Positions 8,527 through 18,549 are shown, counted from the first letter of the stretch. The stretch: 46,073 nt of DNA from Antarcticimicrobium sp. (GCF_029212575.1 NZ_JARGPK010000020.1:1-46073); one strand, 5' to 3'. Translations and numbers: made by a program. Notes: generated by a model not told the origin, from the letters alone.

Positions 8527-9450
8527 ATGACGATGGATCGAGTATTTCGTGCGATCGGGCACCGGTTTTGTACAACTGGCCGTGGCCTGCGCCTCGCGCT
8601 GTTGCTGGGGGCCGCCGGGGCGCTGGCCGGCTGCGAGGAGGGCGCGCAGGTGCCGGGCTTCCTGCAATCCAAGGACGCAGCGGAAGAGAGTGCGCCGGCG
8701 CCCGACACCCGCACCAAGCTGGTCGAGCGCGACGTAGAGGCCCCCGAGGTGTTCCAGGTGACCGAGGCCGGGCTCTGGGACGGGCGGCCATCGCTCGGCG
8801 GGGTCTGGGTCGCGCACCCGGACGTCAAGGATCCCGAGCGCGTGATCATCCGCAATTCCGCCAACGGCAAATTCGTGATCGGCGCGCTGTTCCGCCGGGA
8901 ACGCGCGATTCCGGGCCCCCGTATCCAGGCCTCCTCCGATGCCGCCGCGGCGTTGGGCATGCTGGCCGGCGCGCCGGTCAAGCTGAACGTGACGGCGCTG
9001 CGCCGCGAAACCGTGGAACCGGAGCCCGACCCCGAGGACAAGGCGCAAGACGCCCCCGCGGCCCCCGCCGATGTCGAGCAGAGCACGCTGGACCCGGTCG
9101 CCGGTGCGGCCGCCGCGATCGAAGCCGCCGAACCGAAAACAAAGCCGAAGGCCAAGCAAACGCCCGAACCCGCGAAACCGGCCGCGGCCCCGCCCGCCAA
9201 GCAGAAGCCATCCGCGCTGGACAAACCCTTTATCCAGATCGGCATCTTCAGCGTGAAGGCCAACGCCGAGCGGACCGCCGACCAGATGCGCGGTTCCGGC
9301 ATGGTGCCCACCGTCCGCGAACAGCAGCTGAACGGAAAGCAGTTCTGGCGCGTCGTCGTCGGCCCGGCGCGGAACAAGTCGGAACGCACCGCCCTGTTGA
9401 AGAAAGTGAAGGAAACCGGATTCTCGGATGCTTATGCCGTCACCAACTGA
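8527..9450 (+). CDS. SPOR-domain lipoprotein
   Basis: A protein of 307 residues with an N-terminal signal sequence ending in a lipobox (LAGC, cysteine about residue 36), so it should be lipid-anchored in the cell envelope. The middle third is rich in Pro, Ala, Lys and Glu and likely extended. The last about 75 residues, starting at FIQIGIFSVKANAERTADQM, form a SPOR domain, which binds denuded glycan strands of septal peptidoglycan. The frame is open much further upstream but that part crosses tRNA-Ser, so the ATG at 8527 is preferred (AAGGAA lies just upstream; an ATG at 8533 is also possible). Its end overlaps the next gene, a D,D-carboxypeptidase, which fits a peptidoglycan role. Confidence 0.85.
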   Translation: MTMDRVFRAIGHRFCTTGRGLRLALLLGAAGALAGCEEGAQVPGFLQSKDAAEESAPAPDTRTKLVERDVEAPEVFQVTEAGLWDGRPSLGGVWVAHPDVKDPERVIIRNSANGKFVIGALFRRERAIPGPRIQASSDAAAALGMLAGAPVKLNVTALRRETVEPEPDPEDKAQDAPAAPADVEQSTLDPVAGAAAAIEAAEPKTKPKAKQTPEPAKPAAAPPAKQKPSALDKPFIQIGIFSVKANAERTADQMRGSGMVPTVREQQLNGKQFWRVVVGPARNKSERTALLKKVKETGFSDAYAVTN

Positions 9451-10633
9451 CCCCCGCCTGTCCCGGGTCGCCGGGGCGCTGCGCCTGACCCTTGTCGCGC
9501 TGGCCGCCACGCTGTTCGCCCTGCCCGCGCTGGCCTTCGAGACGCGCGGCAGCGCGGCCTATGTTCTCGATGTCGGCACCGGCACGGTGCTGCTGTCGAA
9601 GGATGCGGATCAGCCGCGGCCGCCGGCCTCGATGTCCAAGCTGATGACGCTCTACGTCGCCTTCGAGGCGCTGCGCGACGGGCGGCTGACGCTGGACGAA
9701 CGGCTGCCGGTCAGCCAGCACGCGATGAGTTACAGGGGCTCGACCATGTTCCTCGACACCACCGACCGGGTCCGGGTCGAGGATCTGCTGCGCGGCATCA
9801 TCGTGCTCAGCGGAAACGATGCCTGCGCGGTAATCGCCGAGGCGCTGAGCCCCGATGGCACCGAGGCCGGCTTTGCCCGCTACATGACCGAGCGGGCACA
9901 CCAGATCGGCATGGCGAATTCGACCTTCGCCAATTCCAACGGCTGGCCCGCCGCCGGGCACCTGATGTCGGTCAAAGATCTGGCGGTTCTGGCCAACCGC
10001 ATCATCACCGATTTCCCCGAATACTACCCGCTGTTCTCGGAAACCGAGTTTGCCTTCGACGGCCGCGCCCCCTCGAACACGCATAACCGCAACCCTCTGC
10101 TGGGGCTGGGGATCGGCGCCGACGGGCTCAAGACCGGCCACACCCAGGAGGCCGGTTTCGGCTTGGTCGGATCCGCCAGGCAAGGCGACCGCCGGGTGAT
10201 TTTCGTGATCTCCGGCCTCGCCAGCAAGGAGGCGCGCGCCGACGAGGCCGAGGCCGTGGTTAACTGGTCGTTTCGCCAATTTGCCGAAAAGACCGTCCTC
10301 GCCGCCGAAACACCGGTCGCTCGGGCCCCGGTCTTCATGGGACGCGAGCCAGAGGTAGATCTGGTGGCAACCGAGGACGTGAAGACCATTCTGCCCGCGC
10401 TCGCCGGGTCCGAGATCGCCGCCGAGGTGATCTATGGCGGCCCGATCCACGCGCCGGTCGCCAGGGGACAGCAACTGGCCGAACTGGTGTTCGCCCCCGG
10501 CGGGCTGGCCGAGGTGCGCCATCCGCTGGTGGCCGCGCGCGACGTTCCGGTCGGCGGCTTCCTGGTGCGGGTGCAGACCGCGGCCAAGGCGCTGATCGCC
10601 CGGTTCCTCAGCGGCCCCGCGGAGGCGATGTGA
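9428..10633 (+). CDS. D-alanyl-D-alanine carboxypeptidase (PBP5/6 type)
   Basis: A 401-residue penicillin-binding protein that trims the terminal D-Ala from peptidoglycan pentapeptides in the periplasm. A signal peptide ends near ALPALAFE (about residue 36). The catalytic triad of motifs is complete: SxxK as S68-M-S-K71, SGN in VLSGNDACAV, and KTG in GLKTGHTQEAG. A C-terminal PBP5-type domain follows from about residue 300. The start (ATG 9428, or 9434 two codons later) overlaps the end of the SPOR lipoprotein by 23 bases, and its stop overlaps the tmk start, so the genes are probably translated as one coupled transcript. Confidence 0.93.
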   Translation: MLMPSPTDPRLSRVAGALRLTLVALAATLFALPALAFETRGSAAYVLDVGTGTVLLSKDADQPRPPASMSKLMTLYVAFEALRDGRLTLDERLPVSQHAMSYRGSTMFLDTTDRVRVEDLLRGIIVLSGNDACAVIAEALSPDGTEAGFARYMTERAHQIGMANSTFANSNGWPAAGHLMSVKDLAVLANRIITDFPEYYPLFSETEFAFDGRAPSNTHNRNPLLGLGIGADGLKTGHTQEAGFGLVGSARQGDRRVIFVISGLASKEARADEAEAVVNWSFRQFAEKTVLAAETPVARAPVFMGREPEVDLVATEDVKTILPALAGSEIAAEVIYGGPIHAPVARGQQLAELVFAPGGLAEVRHPLVAARDVPVGGFLVRVQTAAKALIARFLSGPAEAM

Positions 10634-11256
10634 GCGCGCCGGGGCGTTTCATCACCTTCGAGGGGATCGACGGCTCCGGCAAATCCACCCAGGCCCGCCG
10701 CCTGGCCGAGGCGCTGCGCGCCGAGGGGCGCCAGGTCGTGCTGACCCGCGAACCCGGCGGCTCGCTCGGCGCCGAGGAGATCCGGCGCCTGGTGCTGGAG
10801 GGCGATCCGGACCGCTGGTCGGCGGAAACCGAGATCCTGCTGTTCACCGCCGCCCGCCGCGACCACCTGGAACGCACCATCACCCCGGCGTTGGCCGCCG
10901 GAAAAATCGTGATCTGCGACCGGTTCGCCGACAGCACAAGGATGTACCAGGGCCTCTCGCGCGGCGATCTGCGCGCGCTGGTTGACCAGTTGCACGCGCT
11001 GATGATCGGGCGCGAGCCGGACCTGACCCTGCTGATCGACCTCGACCCCGACACCGGGCTGGCCCGCGCCAAGGGCCGCCAGGGCCACGAGGAACGGTTC
11101 GAGGATTTCGGCCCCGAGTTGCAGCGACGCATGCGCGCCGGTTTCCTTGCCCTGGCCGAGGAGTTCGCCCCCCGGTTCCGCGTCATCGACGGCGCCCGCG
11201 ACGAGGCAGAGGTGGCGCGCGACGTGCTGGCCCGCGTGCGCGAGGCACTGGCATGA
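10630..11256 (+). CDS. tmk: Thymidylate kinase
   Basis: A 208-residue kinase that phosphorylates dTMP to dTDP. The P-loop is in GIDGSGKST, the DR[YF] substrate motif is DRFADST, and the LID region lies around residues 130-150 with RAKGRQGHEERFE. Length is typical. The GTG start overlaps the carboxypeptidase stop (GTGA) and the gene end overlaps holB (ATGA). It stands in the common tmk-holB-tatD order. The de novo source of dTMP in this organism is probably the ThyX encoded at 22853-23761. Confidence 0.96.
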   Translation: MSAPGRFITFEGIDGSGKSTQARRLAEALRAEGRQVVLTREPGGSLGAEEIRRLVLEGDPDRWSAETEILLFTAARRDHLERTITPALAAGKIVICDRFADSTRMYQGLSRGDLRALVDQLHALMIGREPDLTLLIDLDPDTGLARAKGRQGHEERFEDFGPELQRRMRAGFLALAEEFAPRFRVIDGARDEAEVARDVLARVREALA

Positions 11257-12371
11257 CCGATACACTCCCGCCCCCCGACCAGATCGAAGGCGCGCCGCAT
11301 CCGCGCGAGACCGCGCGGCTGTTCGGACAGGACGCCGCCGAGGCCGCCTTCCTGTCGGCCTTCAACGCCGGGCGGCTGCATCACGGCTGGCTGCTGACCG
11401 GCCCGCGCGGCGTCGGCAAGGCGACGCTGGCCTGGCGCATCGCGCGCTTTCTGCTGGCCACGCCCGACGCCGAAGATGACGGGCTGTTCGGCGCCCCGCC
11501 CCCGCCCGAAACGCTGGACGTGGACCCCGAGCATCCGGTCGCGCACCGGCTGCTGGCCGGCTCCGATCCCGGGCTGGCCAGCATCACCCGCAGCGTCAAC
11601 GAGAAAACCGGGCGGATGCGCGACGAGATCGTGGTGGACGACATCCGCGCGCTCAACCGCTTCTTCGGGCTCTCGGCGGCCGATGGCGGGCGCCGCGTGG
11701 TGATCGTGGATTGCGCCGACGAGATGAACGTGAGCGCGGCCAACGCCCTGTTGAAAATGCTGGAGGAGCCGCCCGCGCGCACCACGCTGCTGCTGATCTC
11801 GCACCGGCCCTCGGGGCTCCTGCCGACAATCCGCTCGCGTTGCCGCACCCTGCGCCTGTCTCCGCTCGGGCCCGAGGACATGCGTGCCGCGCTGGAACAG
11901 GCCGGGGCCGAACCGCCCGAGCAGGCCGAGCATCTCGCGGCGCTGGCCGCCGGCTCGGTCGGCGCGGCGCTGCGGCTCACTGCCCTGGGCGGGCTGCGGA
12001 TCTATGCCGAACTTATGGCGGTGCTGAACAGCCTGCCCCGGCTCGACCGCCAACGCGCGCTGGCGCTGGCCGAGGCCGCCGCCCAGCGCGGCGCGGCCGA
12101 CCGCTTCGACCTGCTGCTGGACCTGATCGACACCGCGCTGGTGCGGCTGGCCCGCACCGGGGCGACCGGCCAGCCCCCGGTGCCGGAGGCGGCCAGCGGT
12201 GAGGCCGAGATCCTCGCCCGGCTCTCGCCCGGCCCGGACCGCGCCCGCGCCTGGGCCGATGCGGCGGCCGAGATCACCGCCCGCAGCCGCCACGGACGGG
12301 CGGTCAACCTTGACCCTGCCGCCCTTGTCCTAGATACGGTTTTCAAGATGCAGAAGACCGCCGCGGGCTGA
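11253..12371 (+). CDS. holB: DNA polymerase III delta' subunit
   Basis: A 372-residue AAA+ clamp-loader subunit. It contains a P-loop (GPRGVGKAT, about residue 50), a Walker B-like region VVIVDCADEMN, the SRC motif in TIRSRCRTL, and a C-terminal helical collar domain. The N-terminal zinc-finger cysteines of the E. coli protein are not evident, as is usual in alphaproteobacteria. It acts with delta and tau to load the sliding clamp. It overlaps tmk by 4 bases and lies 46 bases before the TatD gene. Confidence 0.95.
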   Translation: MTDTLPPPDQIEGAPHPRETARLFGQDAAEAAFLSAFNAGRLHHGWLLTGPRGVGKATLAWRIARFLLATPDAEDDGLFGAPPPPETLDVDPEHPVAHRLLAGSDPGLASITRSVNEKTGRMRDEIVVDDIRALNRFFGLSAADGGRRVVIVDCADEMNVSAANALLKMLEEPPARTTLLLISHRPSGLLPTIRSRCRTLRLSPLGPEDMRAALEQAGAEPPEQAEHLAALAAGSVGAALRLTALGGLRIYAELMAVLNSLPRLDRQRALALAEAAAQRGAADRFDLLLDLIDTALVRLARTGATGQPPVPEAASGEAEILARLSPGPDRARAWADAAAEITARSRHGRAVNLDPAALVLDTVFKMQKTAAG

Positions 12372-12417
12372 GCCCGGCCCAGGGAGGCAGCGGCGCGCAG
12401 GAACCGAGCAGAAGCCG

Positions 12418-13236
12418 ATGACCGAGACCACTCAGATCCAGCCGCAGATCACCGACAGCCATTGCCACCTCGACTTTCCCGATTTCGAGGGGCAGATCGG
12501 CACCATCATCGCCCGCGCCCGCACCGCTGGCGTCACCCGCATGGTGACGATCTGCACCCGGCTGCGCAACGAGCCCGCCGTGCGCGCCATCGCCGAGGCG
12601 CATGACCCGGTGTTCTACGCCGCCGGCACCCATCCGATGAGCGCGGCCGAAGAGCCGATGGCCACGGTCGAGGACCTCGTCGCGCTGGCCAATCACCCCA
12701 AATTCGTCGGCATCGGCGAAACCGGGCTGGATTACCACTACACCGCCGAAAGCGCCGAGGTGCAGCAGCAAAGCCTGCGCCTGCACATCGAGGCGTGCCG
12801 CCAGACCGGGCTGCCGTTGATCATCCACGCCCGCGCCGCCGATGACGACATGGCCCGCATCCTCGCCGAGGAACACCGCAACGGCGCCTATTCCTGCGTC
12901 ATGCACTGCTTTTCCTCGTCTGCCGCGCTGGCAACGGCGGCGCTCGACCTGGGGTTCTACCTCTCGATGTCGGGCATCGCCACCTTCCCCAGATCGACAG
13001 AGCTGCGCGGGATCTTCGCCGCCGCCCCGCTCGACCGCATCCTGGTGGAAACCGACGCCCCCTACCTTGCCCCGCCGCCACATCGCGGCAAGCGCAACGA
13101 ACCCGCCTTTGCCGCCCATACCGCCCGCGTCGGCGCCGAGGTGTTCGGCCTCGGTTACGCAGAGTTCGCGGCGCAGACCCAGCGCAACTTCGACCGCCTC
13201 TTTACCAAGGCCGCCGCCAACCGGGCGGTCGCGTGA
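12418..13236 (+). CDS. TatD-family metal-dependent deoxyribonuclease
   Basis: A 272-residue TIM-barrel hydrolase. Metal ligands are visible in DSHCHLDF (HxH), GIGETGLDYHY (Glu), a central IIHAR (His), MHCFSSS (His) and ETDAPYLAPPPHRGKRNEP (Asp). TatD proteins degrade DNA from the 3' end and help in repair or DNA turnover; the exact role here is not shown. The ATG start lies after GAACCGAGCAGAAGCC with weak Shine-Dalgarno character. The stop overlaps the following hydrolase start. Confidence 0.93.
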   Translation: MTETTQIQPQITDSHCHLDFPDFEGQIGTIIARARTAGVTRMVTICTRLRNEPAVRAIAEAHDPVFYAAGTHPMSAAEEPMATVEDLVALANHPKFVGIGETGLDYHYTAESAEVQQQSLRLHIEACRQTGLPLIIHARAADDDMARILAEEHRNGAYSCVMHCFSSSAALATAALDLGFYLSMSGIATFPRSTELRGIFAAAPLDRILVETDAPYLAPPPHRGKRNEPAFAAHTARVGAEVFGLGYAEFAAQTQRNFDRLFTKAAANRAVA

Positions 13237-14042
13237 TGGGAGAGCTGCGCTACACCATCCTCGGCTGCGGCTCCTCGGGGGGGGTGCCACGGCTGGGTGG
13301 GCACTGGGGCGATTGCGACCCTGAGAACCCGCGCAACCGCCGCCGCCGCTGCTCGCTTCTGGTCGAGCGCGACGGGCCGGAGGGCACCACCAGCGTGCTG
13401 ATCGACACCAGCCCCGACATGCGCGACCAACTGCTTGACACCCGCACCGGGCGGCTTGACGGGGTGGTCTACACCCATTCCCACGCCGACCACATGCACG
13501 GCATCGACGACCTGCGCATGATCGTGTTCAACATGCGTGCCCGGGTGCCGGTCTGGGCCGACGGCGACACGCAAGAGGCGCTGCTGGGCCGGTTCGGCTA
13601 TGCCTTCGTCCAGCCCGAGGGCTCGCCCTATCCGCCGATCCTCGATCTGCGCACCATCAAGGGCGCGTTCGAGATCGACGGCCCCGGTGGCCCGATCCCG
13701 TTCCTGCCGTTCCGCGTCGGCCACGGCTCGATCGACGCGCTGGGGTTCCGCATCGGCGGGCTGGCCTATCTGCCCGACGTGGCCGAGATCTATGACAAGG
13801 CATGGGAGGCACTGCAGGGGCTCGATGTCTGGGTGCTCGACACCCTGCGCCGCAGCCCGCACCCGACCCATTCGCATTTCACCCAATCGCTGGAGTGGAT
13901 CGCGCGGGCCGGGCCGAAACGCGCCGTGCTCACCAACATGCATATCGACCTGGATTACGACACGGTCGCGGCCGAAACCCCGGATCACATCACCCCGGCC
14001 CATGACGGCATGGTGATCCGCCTGCCCGCCCCCGCGCCGTGA
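13236..14042 (+). CDS. PhnP-like metallo-beta-lactamase-fold hydrolase
   Basis: A 268-residue MBL-fold protein with the metal-binding signature THSHADHMHGIDD (near residue 83), an N-terminal GCGSSGGVPRLG strand and a late HSHFTQ segment. These are features of PhnP-type phosphodiesterases and related RNase Z-like hydrolases; PhnP itself opens cyclic ribosyl phosphates. The gene stands in the tatD neighbourhood and not in a phosphonate operon, so the substrate is open. A GTG at 13233 overlapping the tatD stop is an alternative start one codon upstream. Confidence 0.87.
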   Translation: MGELRYTILGCGSSGGVPRLGGHWGDCDPENPRNRRRRCSLLVERDGPEGTTSVLIDTSPDMRDQLLDTRTGRLDGVVYTHSHADHMHGIDDLRMIVFNMRARVPVWADGDTQEALLGRFGYAFVQPEGSPYPPILDLRTIKGAFEIDGPGGPIPFLPFRVGHGSIDALGFRIGGLAYLPDVAEIYDKAWEALQGLDVWVLDTLRRSPHPTHSHFTQSLEWIARAGPKRAVLTNMHIDLDYDTVAAETPDHITPAHDGMVIRLPAPAP

Positions 14043-14082
14043 CCCGAGGCACCCCCCAGCCCCGCCCGCAGGCGCCCGCCCG

Positions 14083-15015
14083 ATGCTCCAGACCCTGATT
14101 GACGTCATCCTGCCGGTCTTCCTGGTGATCGGCGCGGGCTATGCCGCCACCCGGGCGGGGTATCTGGCCAGCGGCCATATCGACGGGCTGATGCGCTTTG
14201 CCCAGAGCTTCGCGGTGCCCTGCCTGCTGTTCGCGGCGATCTCGCATATCGACCTGAGGGCCGGGTTCGACCCACGCCTGCTGATCAGCTTCTACACCGG
14301 GGCGCTCACCTGTTTCGGCCTGGGCATCCTTGGCGCGCGCGTGTTCTTTCAACGCGAGTGGGAGGATTGCATCGCCATCGGCTTTGCCTGCCTGTTCTCC
14401 AACTCGGTGCTGATGGGCCTGCCGATCACCGAGCGCGCCTACGGGCCCGACAACCTTGTCGGCAACTATGCCATCATCGCCTTTCACTCGCCGTTCTGCT
14501 ATGGCGTCGGCATCACCGCGATGGAGATCGTGCGCAATCGCGGCAACGGCGGCGGCCGCATGGCGCGCGCGGTGCTGACGGCCATGTTCCGCAACACGCT
14601 GATCCTCGCGATCCTGCTGGGCTTCGTCGTCAACCTCACCGGCCTGCCCCTGCCCGGCACCGTCGAGGATGCGCTGGCGCTGATCATCCGGGCCGCACTT
14701 CCCACCGCGCTCTTCGCGCTGGGCGGCGTGCTGGTGCAGTACCGGCCGGAGGGCGACCTGCGCGCCATCCTCATGGTCTGCGTGCTGGCGCTGCTGGTGC
14801 ACCCGGCGATCACCTGGACCCTGGGCCGCAGCCTGTCGGTGCCGCCGGACCTGTTCCGCTCGGGCGTGCTGACCTCGGCGATGGCGCCGGGGGTCAACGC
14901 CTATATCTTCGCCAACATCTATGGCCGGGCCAAGCGCGTCGCCGCCTCCTCGGTGCTGATCGCCACCGGCGCCTCGCTGTTTACCGTCTGGCTCTGGCTT
15001 TACGTGCTGGGATAA
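14083..15015 (+). CDS. AEC-family (auxin efflux carrier type) transporter
   Basis: A 310-residue integral membrane protein with about ten hydrophobic segments. Typical AEC features are the N-terminal IDVILPVFLVIGAGYAATR, the crossover segment near GLPITERAYG, and the C-terminal APGVNAYIFANIYG motif with conserved Pro and Asn. Bacterial members transport small organic acids such as malate or malonate; the substrate cannot be inferred from this sequence. It is separated by 40 bases from the upstream hydrolase and by 138 bases from thrS. Confidence 0.9.
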   Translation: MLQTLIDVILPVFLVIGAGYAATRAGYLASGHIDGLMRFAQSFAVPCLLFAAISHIDLRAGFDPRLLISFYTGALTCFGLGILGARVFFQREWEDCIAIGFACLFSNSVLMGLPITERAYGPDNLVGNYAIIAFHSPFCYGVGITAMEIVRNRGNGGGRMARAVLTAMFRNTLILAILLGFVVNLTGLPLPGTVEDALALIIRAALPTALFALGGVLVQYRPEGDLRAILMVCVLALLVHPAITWTLGRSLSVPPDLFRSGVLTSAMAPGVNAYIFANIYGRAKRVAASSVLIATGASLFTVWLWLYVLG

Positions 15016-15153
15016 GGGCGCCGGGCCAAACTGCGTCAAGCTGCCTCGCCCGTCTGCCGCTTGACTTGCCCCCGGCTGCCTGCCAAATGAGCGTCACACC
15101 ATAACCCGCAACCGGGCGTTCCGTGGGCGCCAAACCGACGAGGAGTGCCAGAC

Positions 15154-17100
15154 ATGGCCCAGATCTCACTCACCTTTCCCGATGGCAATGCGCGCAAGGT
15201 CGACGCCGGCATCACGCCCGCGCAGGTCGCTGCCGACATCTCGACCTCGCTGGCCAAGAAGGCGATCAGCGCCACGGTCAACGGCCGGCACTGGGATCTG
15301 CAATGGCCCATCGAGGCCGACGCCGAGATCGCCATCCACACCATGAAGGACGAGCCGCAGGCGCTGGAACTGATCCGCCACGACCTGGCCCATATCATGG
15401 CCCGCGCCGTGCAGGAAATCTGGCCGGCCACCAAGGTCACCATCGGCCCGGTGATCGAGAACGGCTGGTACTATGATTTCGACCGGGAAGAGCCCTTTAC
15501 GCCCGAGGATCTGGGCGCAATCGAAAAGAAGATGAAGGAAATCATCAACCGCCGCGACCCGGTCACCACCGAGATCTGGGAACGCGCCCGCGCCATCGAG
15601 TATTACAACGCCAACAACGAGCCCTATAAGGTCGAGCTGGTCGAGGCGATCCCCGGCAACGAGCCGCTGCGCATGTACTGGCACGGCCACTGGCAGGATC
15701 TCTGCCGCGGCCCGCACCTGCAGAACACCGGCCAGGTGCCCGGCGACGCCTTCAAGCTGATGAGCATCGCCGGCGCCTACTGGCGCGGCGACAGCAACCG
15801 CGCGATGCTGCAACGGATCTACGGCGTGGCCTTCCAGAACAAGGAAAAGCTCAAGGCGCACCTGCACATGCTGGAGGAGGCCGCCAAGCGCGACCACCGC
15901 AAGCTGGGCCGCGAAATGGACCTCTTTCACATGCAGGAAGAGGCCCCCGGCCAGGTGTTCTGGCACCCCAACGGCTGGACCGTCTACACCACCCTGCAGG
16001 ATTACATGCGCCGCCAGCAGAAACGCGGCGGCTATGTCGAGGTGAACACCCCGCAGGTGGTCGACCGCAAGCTGTGGGAAGCCTCGGGCCACTGGGAGAA
16101 GTACCAGGAGCACATGTTCATCGTCGAGGTCGACGAGGAACACGCGCGCGAGAAATCGGTCAATGCGCTGAAACCGATGAACTGCCCCTGCCACGTGGAG
16201 ATCTTCAAGCGGGGGCTGAAATCCTACCGCGACCTGCCCCTGCGCATGGCCGAATTCGGGTCGTGCAACCGCTATGAACCTTCGGGTGCGCTGCACGGGA
16301 TCATGCGCGTGCGCGGCTTTACCCAGGACGATGCGCATATCTTCTGCGAAGAGGATCAGATCGCCTCGGAAACCGAGAAGTTCATCAATTTCCTCAGCGG
16401 CATCTACAGCGATCTCGGCTTTCCCAGCTACAAGATCAAGTTCTCTGACCGCCCCGACATGCGGGCGGGTTCGGACGAGGTCTGGGACCGCGCCGAGGAG
16501 GCTCTGCTCTCGGCCACCCGCAAGATCACCAATGACATCGAGCTGAACCCGGGCGAAGGCGCCTTTTACGGGCCCAAGCTGGAGTTCGTGCTGACCGATG
16601 CCATCGGGCGCGACTGGCAATGCGGCACGCTGCAGGTGGATTTCGTCCTGCCCGAACGGCTGGACGCCACCTATATCGGCGCCGACGGGGCCAAGCACCG
16701 CCCGGTCATGCTGCACCGCGCCACACTGGGCAGTTTCGAACGCTTCATCGGCATCCTGATCGAGGAACACGCCGGCAAGCTGCCTTTCTGGCTGGCGCCA
16801 CGTCAGGTCGTGGTCGCCTCGATCACCTCGGAGGCGGACGATTACGTGCGCGAGGTGGTGGCGCAACTGCAGGCCGCCGGTGTCCGCGCCGAGGCCGACA
16901 TCCGCAACGAGAAGATCAACTACAAGGTCCGCGAGCATTCCGTGGGCAAGGTGCCGGTGATCCTCGCCATCGGTCACCGCGAGGTCGAGGAGCGCACGGT
17001 TTCGCTCCGTCGCCTGGGCGAGAAGCAGACCAGAGTTCAATCGCTCGAAGATGTTACAAAGGCCCTCGGGCGCGAGGCGACCCCGCCCGATCTTCTGTAA
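15154..17100 (+). CDS. thrS: Threonyl-tRNA synthetase
   Basis: A 648-residue class II synthetase charging tRNA-Thr. Order of domains: TGS domain (1-65), editing domain with HxxxH ([10 protein letters not shown]) and the CxxxH box CRGPH, catalytic core with motif 2 around [13 protein letters not shown], zinc-ligand Cys in MNCPCH, and motif 3 near [11 protein letters not shown], then the anticodon-binding domain from about residue 545. The ATG at 15154 is chosen because AGGAG at 15141-15145 is optimally spaced; a GTG at 15145 lies within that ribosome site. A strong terminator follows 20 bases after the stop. Confidence 0.97.
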   Translation: MAQISLTFPDGNARKVDAGITPAQVAADISTSLAKKAISATVNGRHWDLQWPIEADAEIAIHTMKDEPQALELIRHDLAHIMARAVQEIWPATKVTIGPVIENGWYYDFDREEPFTPEDLGAIEKKMKEIINRRDPVTTEIWERARAIEYYNANNEPYKVELVEAIPGNEPLRMYWHGHWQDLCRGPHLQNTGQVPGDAFKLMSIAGAYWRGDSNRAMLQRIYGVAFQNKEKLKAHLHMLEEAAKRDHRKLGREMDLFHMQEEAPGQVFWHPNGWTVYTTLQDYMRRQQKRGGYVEVNTPQVVDRKLWEASGHWEKYQEHMFIVEVDEEHAREKSVNALKPMNCPCHVEIFKRGLKSYRDLPLRMAEFGSCNRYEPSGALHGIMRVRGFTQDDAHIFCEEDQIASETEKFINFLSGIYSDLGFPSYKIKFSDRPDMRAGSDEVWDRAEEALLSATRKITNDIELNPGEGAFYGPKLEFVLTDAIGRDWQCGTLQVDFVLPERLDATYIGADGAKHRPVMLHRATLGSFERFIGILIEEHAGKLPFWLAPRQVVVASITSEADDYVREVVAQLQAAGVRAEADIRNEKINYKVREHSVGKVPVILAIGHREVEERTVSLRRLGEKQTRVQSLEDVTKALGREATPPDLL

Positions 17101-17119
17101 CATTTCCCGCCTCGATCCC

Positions 17120-17159
17120 GCGCCCCGGCCCAAGAAAATGGGTCGGGGCGCAGTATTTT
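17120..17159 (+). terminator. Rho-independent terminator after thrS
   Basis: Arms GCGCCCCGGCCC (17120-17131) and GGGTCGGGGCGC (17140-17151) pair over 12 positions with one G-U, closing the loop AAGAAAAT. The sequence AGTATTTT follows. It separates thrS from the bufferin operon. Confidence 0.85.
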
Positions 17160-17200
17160 CGGGGATTTCCACGGTTTCCAGCGCCTGAAAAGTCCGTTTC

Positions 17201-17247
17201 GGTCACATGCTCTGACGCGGGCGTGACCCACGCCGACGTGAATTCAC
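17201..17247. promoter_or_regulatory. Inverted repeats upstream of the bufferin operon, possible regulator site
   Basis: GGTCAC (17201-17206) and GTGACC (17223-17228) form an inverted repeat with a 16-base spacer, and GTGAATTCAC at 17238-17247 is a perfect 10-base palindrome. They lie 73-120 bases upstream of the DUF2282 gene. Bufferin operons in other proteobacteria are reported to be controlled by ECF sigma factors; no clear -35/-10 of that kind could be assigned here, so the role is open. Confidence 0.3.
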
Positions 17248-17319
17248 CGCAGCGCCATCCGCGCGCTACAGTCTTCCCACGACTTGGACCCCACTTGCGT
17301 GAAACAGAGGAGACTCGCA

Positions 17320-17628
17320 ATGAACACCACCATCAAAACCCTTGCCGTTGCCGGCGCCGTCGCCGCGGCCATGACTGCGGCCACCAGCCCCAGCGCCTCA
17401 GCCCAGGCCAAGGAAAAATGCTATGGCGTGTCGATGGCCGGTCAGAACGACTGCGCCGCCGGACCCGGCACCACCTGCGCCGGCACCTCCAAGGTCGATT
17501 ACCAGGGCAACTCCTGGAAACTGGTCGACGAGGGCACCTGTACCGCGATGGAACTGCCCGCGATGGCCGACGGCTCCGCGCGCATGGGCTCGCTGGAACC
17601 GCTGGAGCGCGACATACCGGCCTCCTGA
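17320..17628 (+). CDS. bufA1: Bufferin-1-type precursor peptide (DUF2282)
   Basis: A 102-residue exported precursor. A signal peptide runs to ASAQA (about residue 30). The mature part has four cysteines, Cys34 (KCYG), Cys45 (QNDCAAG), Cys53 (TTCAGTS) and Cys74 (EGTC), in the spacing I recall for DUF2282/BufA1 proteins. In characterised bufferins the central cysteines are converted by the DUF692 oxidase to thiooxazole-type heterocycles, and the secreted product binds copper. Here the oxidase and partner genes follow directly. Start ATG at 17320 is set by GAGGAGA (17307-17313). It was formerly labelled only as a predicted membrane protein. Modification and metal are inferred from the family. 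Confidence 0.85.
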   Translation: MNTTIKTLAVAGAVAAAMTAATSPSASAQAKEKCYGVSMAGQNDCAAGPGTTCAGTSKVDYQGNSWKLVDEGTCTAMELPAMADGSARMGSLEPLERDIPAS

Positions 17629-17691
17629 GCTCTATTCCGGGCGGTGCGCGCCGTCGCGCCGCCCGGTTTCCTTTCCCGCAGGAGACTCCCC

Positions 17692-18549
17692 ATGCTGGAC
17701 CAGACCGCCCGCCCCTCGCGCCTGCCCCATGCCGCCGGCGTGGGCTACAAGCCGCAGCATTTCGCGGCCTTGGCCGCCGACCCCGGTGCGGTGGGCTGGC
17801 TGGAGATCCACGCCGAGAACTACATGGGCGATGGCGGCCGACCGATGGCGCAACTGCGCCACCTGGCCGAGCGCTTCGCGATTTCCGTACATGGCGTCGG
17901 CCTGTCGATCGGCGGCGAGGGGGCGCTCGATCCCGATCACCTGGCGCGACTTAAGCACCTGTGTGACTGGCTGAACCCGGCCAGCTTTTCCGAACACCTG
18001 GCCTGGTCCACCCACGACAGCGCCTTTCTGAACGACCTGCTTCCCCTGCCCTATACCGACACCACGCTGGCGCGTGTCGTCGAGCACATCGACCAGGTCC
18101 AAACCGCACTGGGCCGCCGCATGCTGCTGGAAAACCCCTCCAGCTACCTCGCCTTCGCCGAAAGCACCTGGGCCGAGCCCGATTTCCTGGCCGAAATCGC
18201 CCGCCGCACCGGCTGCGGGCTGCTGCTGGACGTCAACAACGTTTTTGTCTCGGCCACCAACCTGGGGTTCTCGCCGCAGGGCTATATCGACGCCTTTCCG
18301 CTCGCTGCGGTGGGCGAGATTCACCTCGGCGGGCACGACGAACAATCCGACGACCACGGCGCGCCGCTCCTGATCGACAGTCACGGGCGCGCGGTCGCCG
18401 ACCCGGTCTGGGCGCTGCTCGATTACACCCTGGCCCGTTCCGGCCCGCGCCCGGTGCTGATCGAATGGGACACCGACGTGCCCGACTGGCCGGTGCTGGA
18501 GGGTGAGGCCGCCCGCGCCCACGCCGCGCTGCAACAGGTGCCCGCATGA
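17692..18549 (+). CDS. bufB: DUF692 multinuclear non-heme iron oxidase (MNIO), bufferin maturase
   Basis: A 285-residue TIM-barrel enzyme of the DUF692/MNIO family. Conserved ligand-bearing strands are seen in order: [71 protein letters not shown] and LIEWDTDVP. In known members these bind two or three irons and carry out four-electron oxidation of cysteines in a precursor peptide. The precursor here should be the DUF2282 protein encoded just upstream, and the DUF2063 protein downstream should deliver it. Start ATG 17692 follows AGGAGA. The stop overlaps the next start (ATGA), suggesting coupled synthesis of the two partners. Confidence 0.92.
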   Translation: MLDQTARPSRLPHAAGVGYKPQHFAALAADPGAVGWLEIHAENYMGDGGRPMAQLRHLAERFAISVHGVGLSIGGEGALDPDHLARLKHLCDWLNPASFSEHLAWSTHDSAFLNDLLPLPYTDTTLARVVEHIDQVQTALGRRMLLENPSSYLAFAESTWAEPDFLAEIARRTGCGLLLDVNNVFVSATNLGFSPQGYIDAFPLAAVGEIHLGGHDEQSDDHGAPLLIDSHGRAVADPVWALLDYTLARSGPRPVLIEWDTDVPDWPVLEGEAARAHAALQQVPA

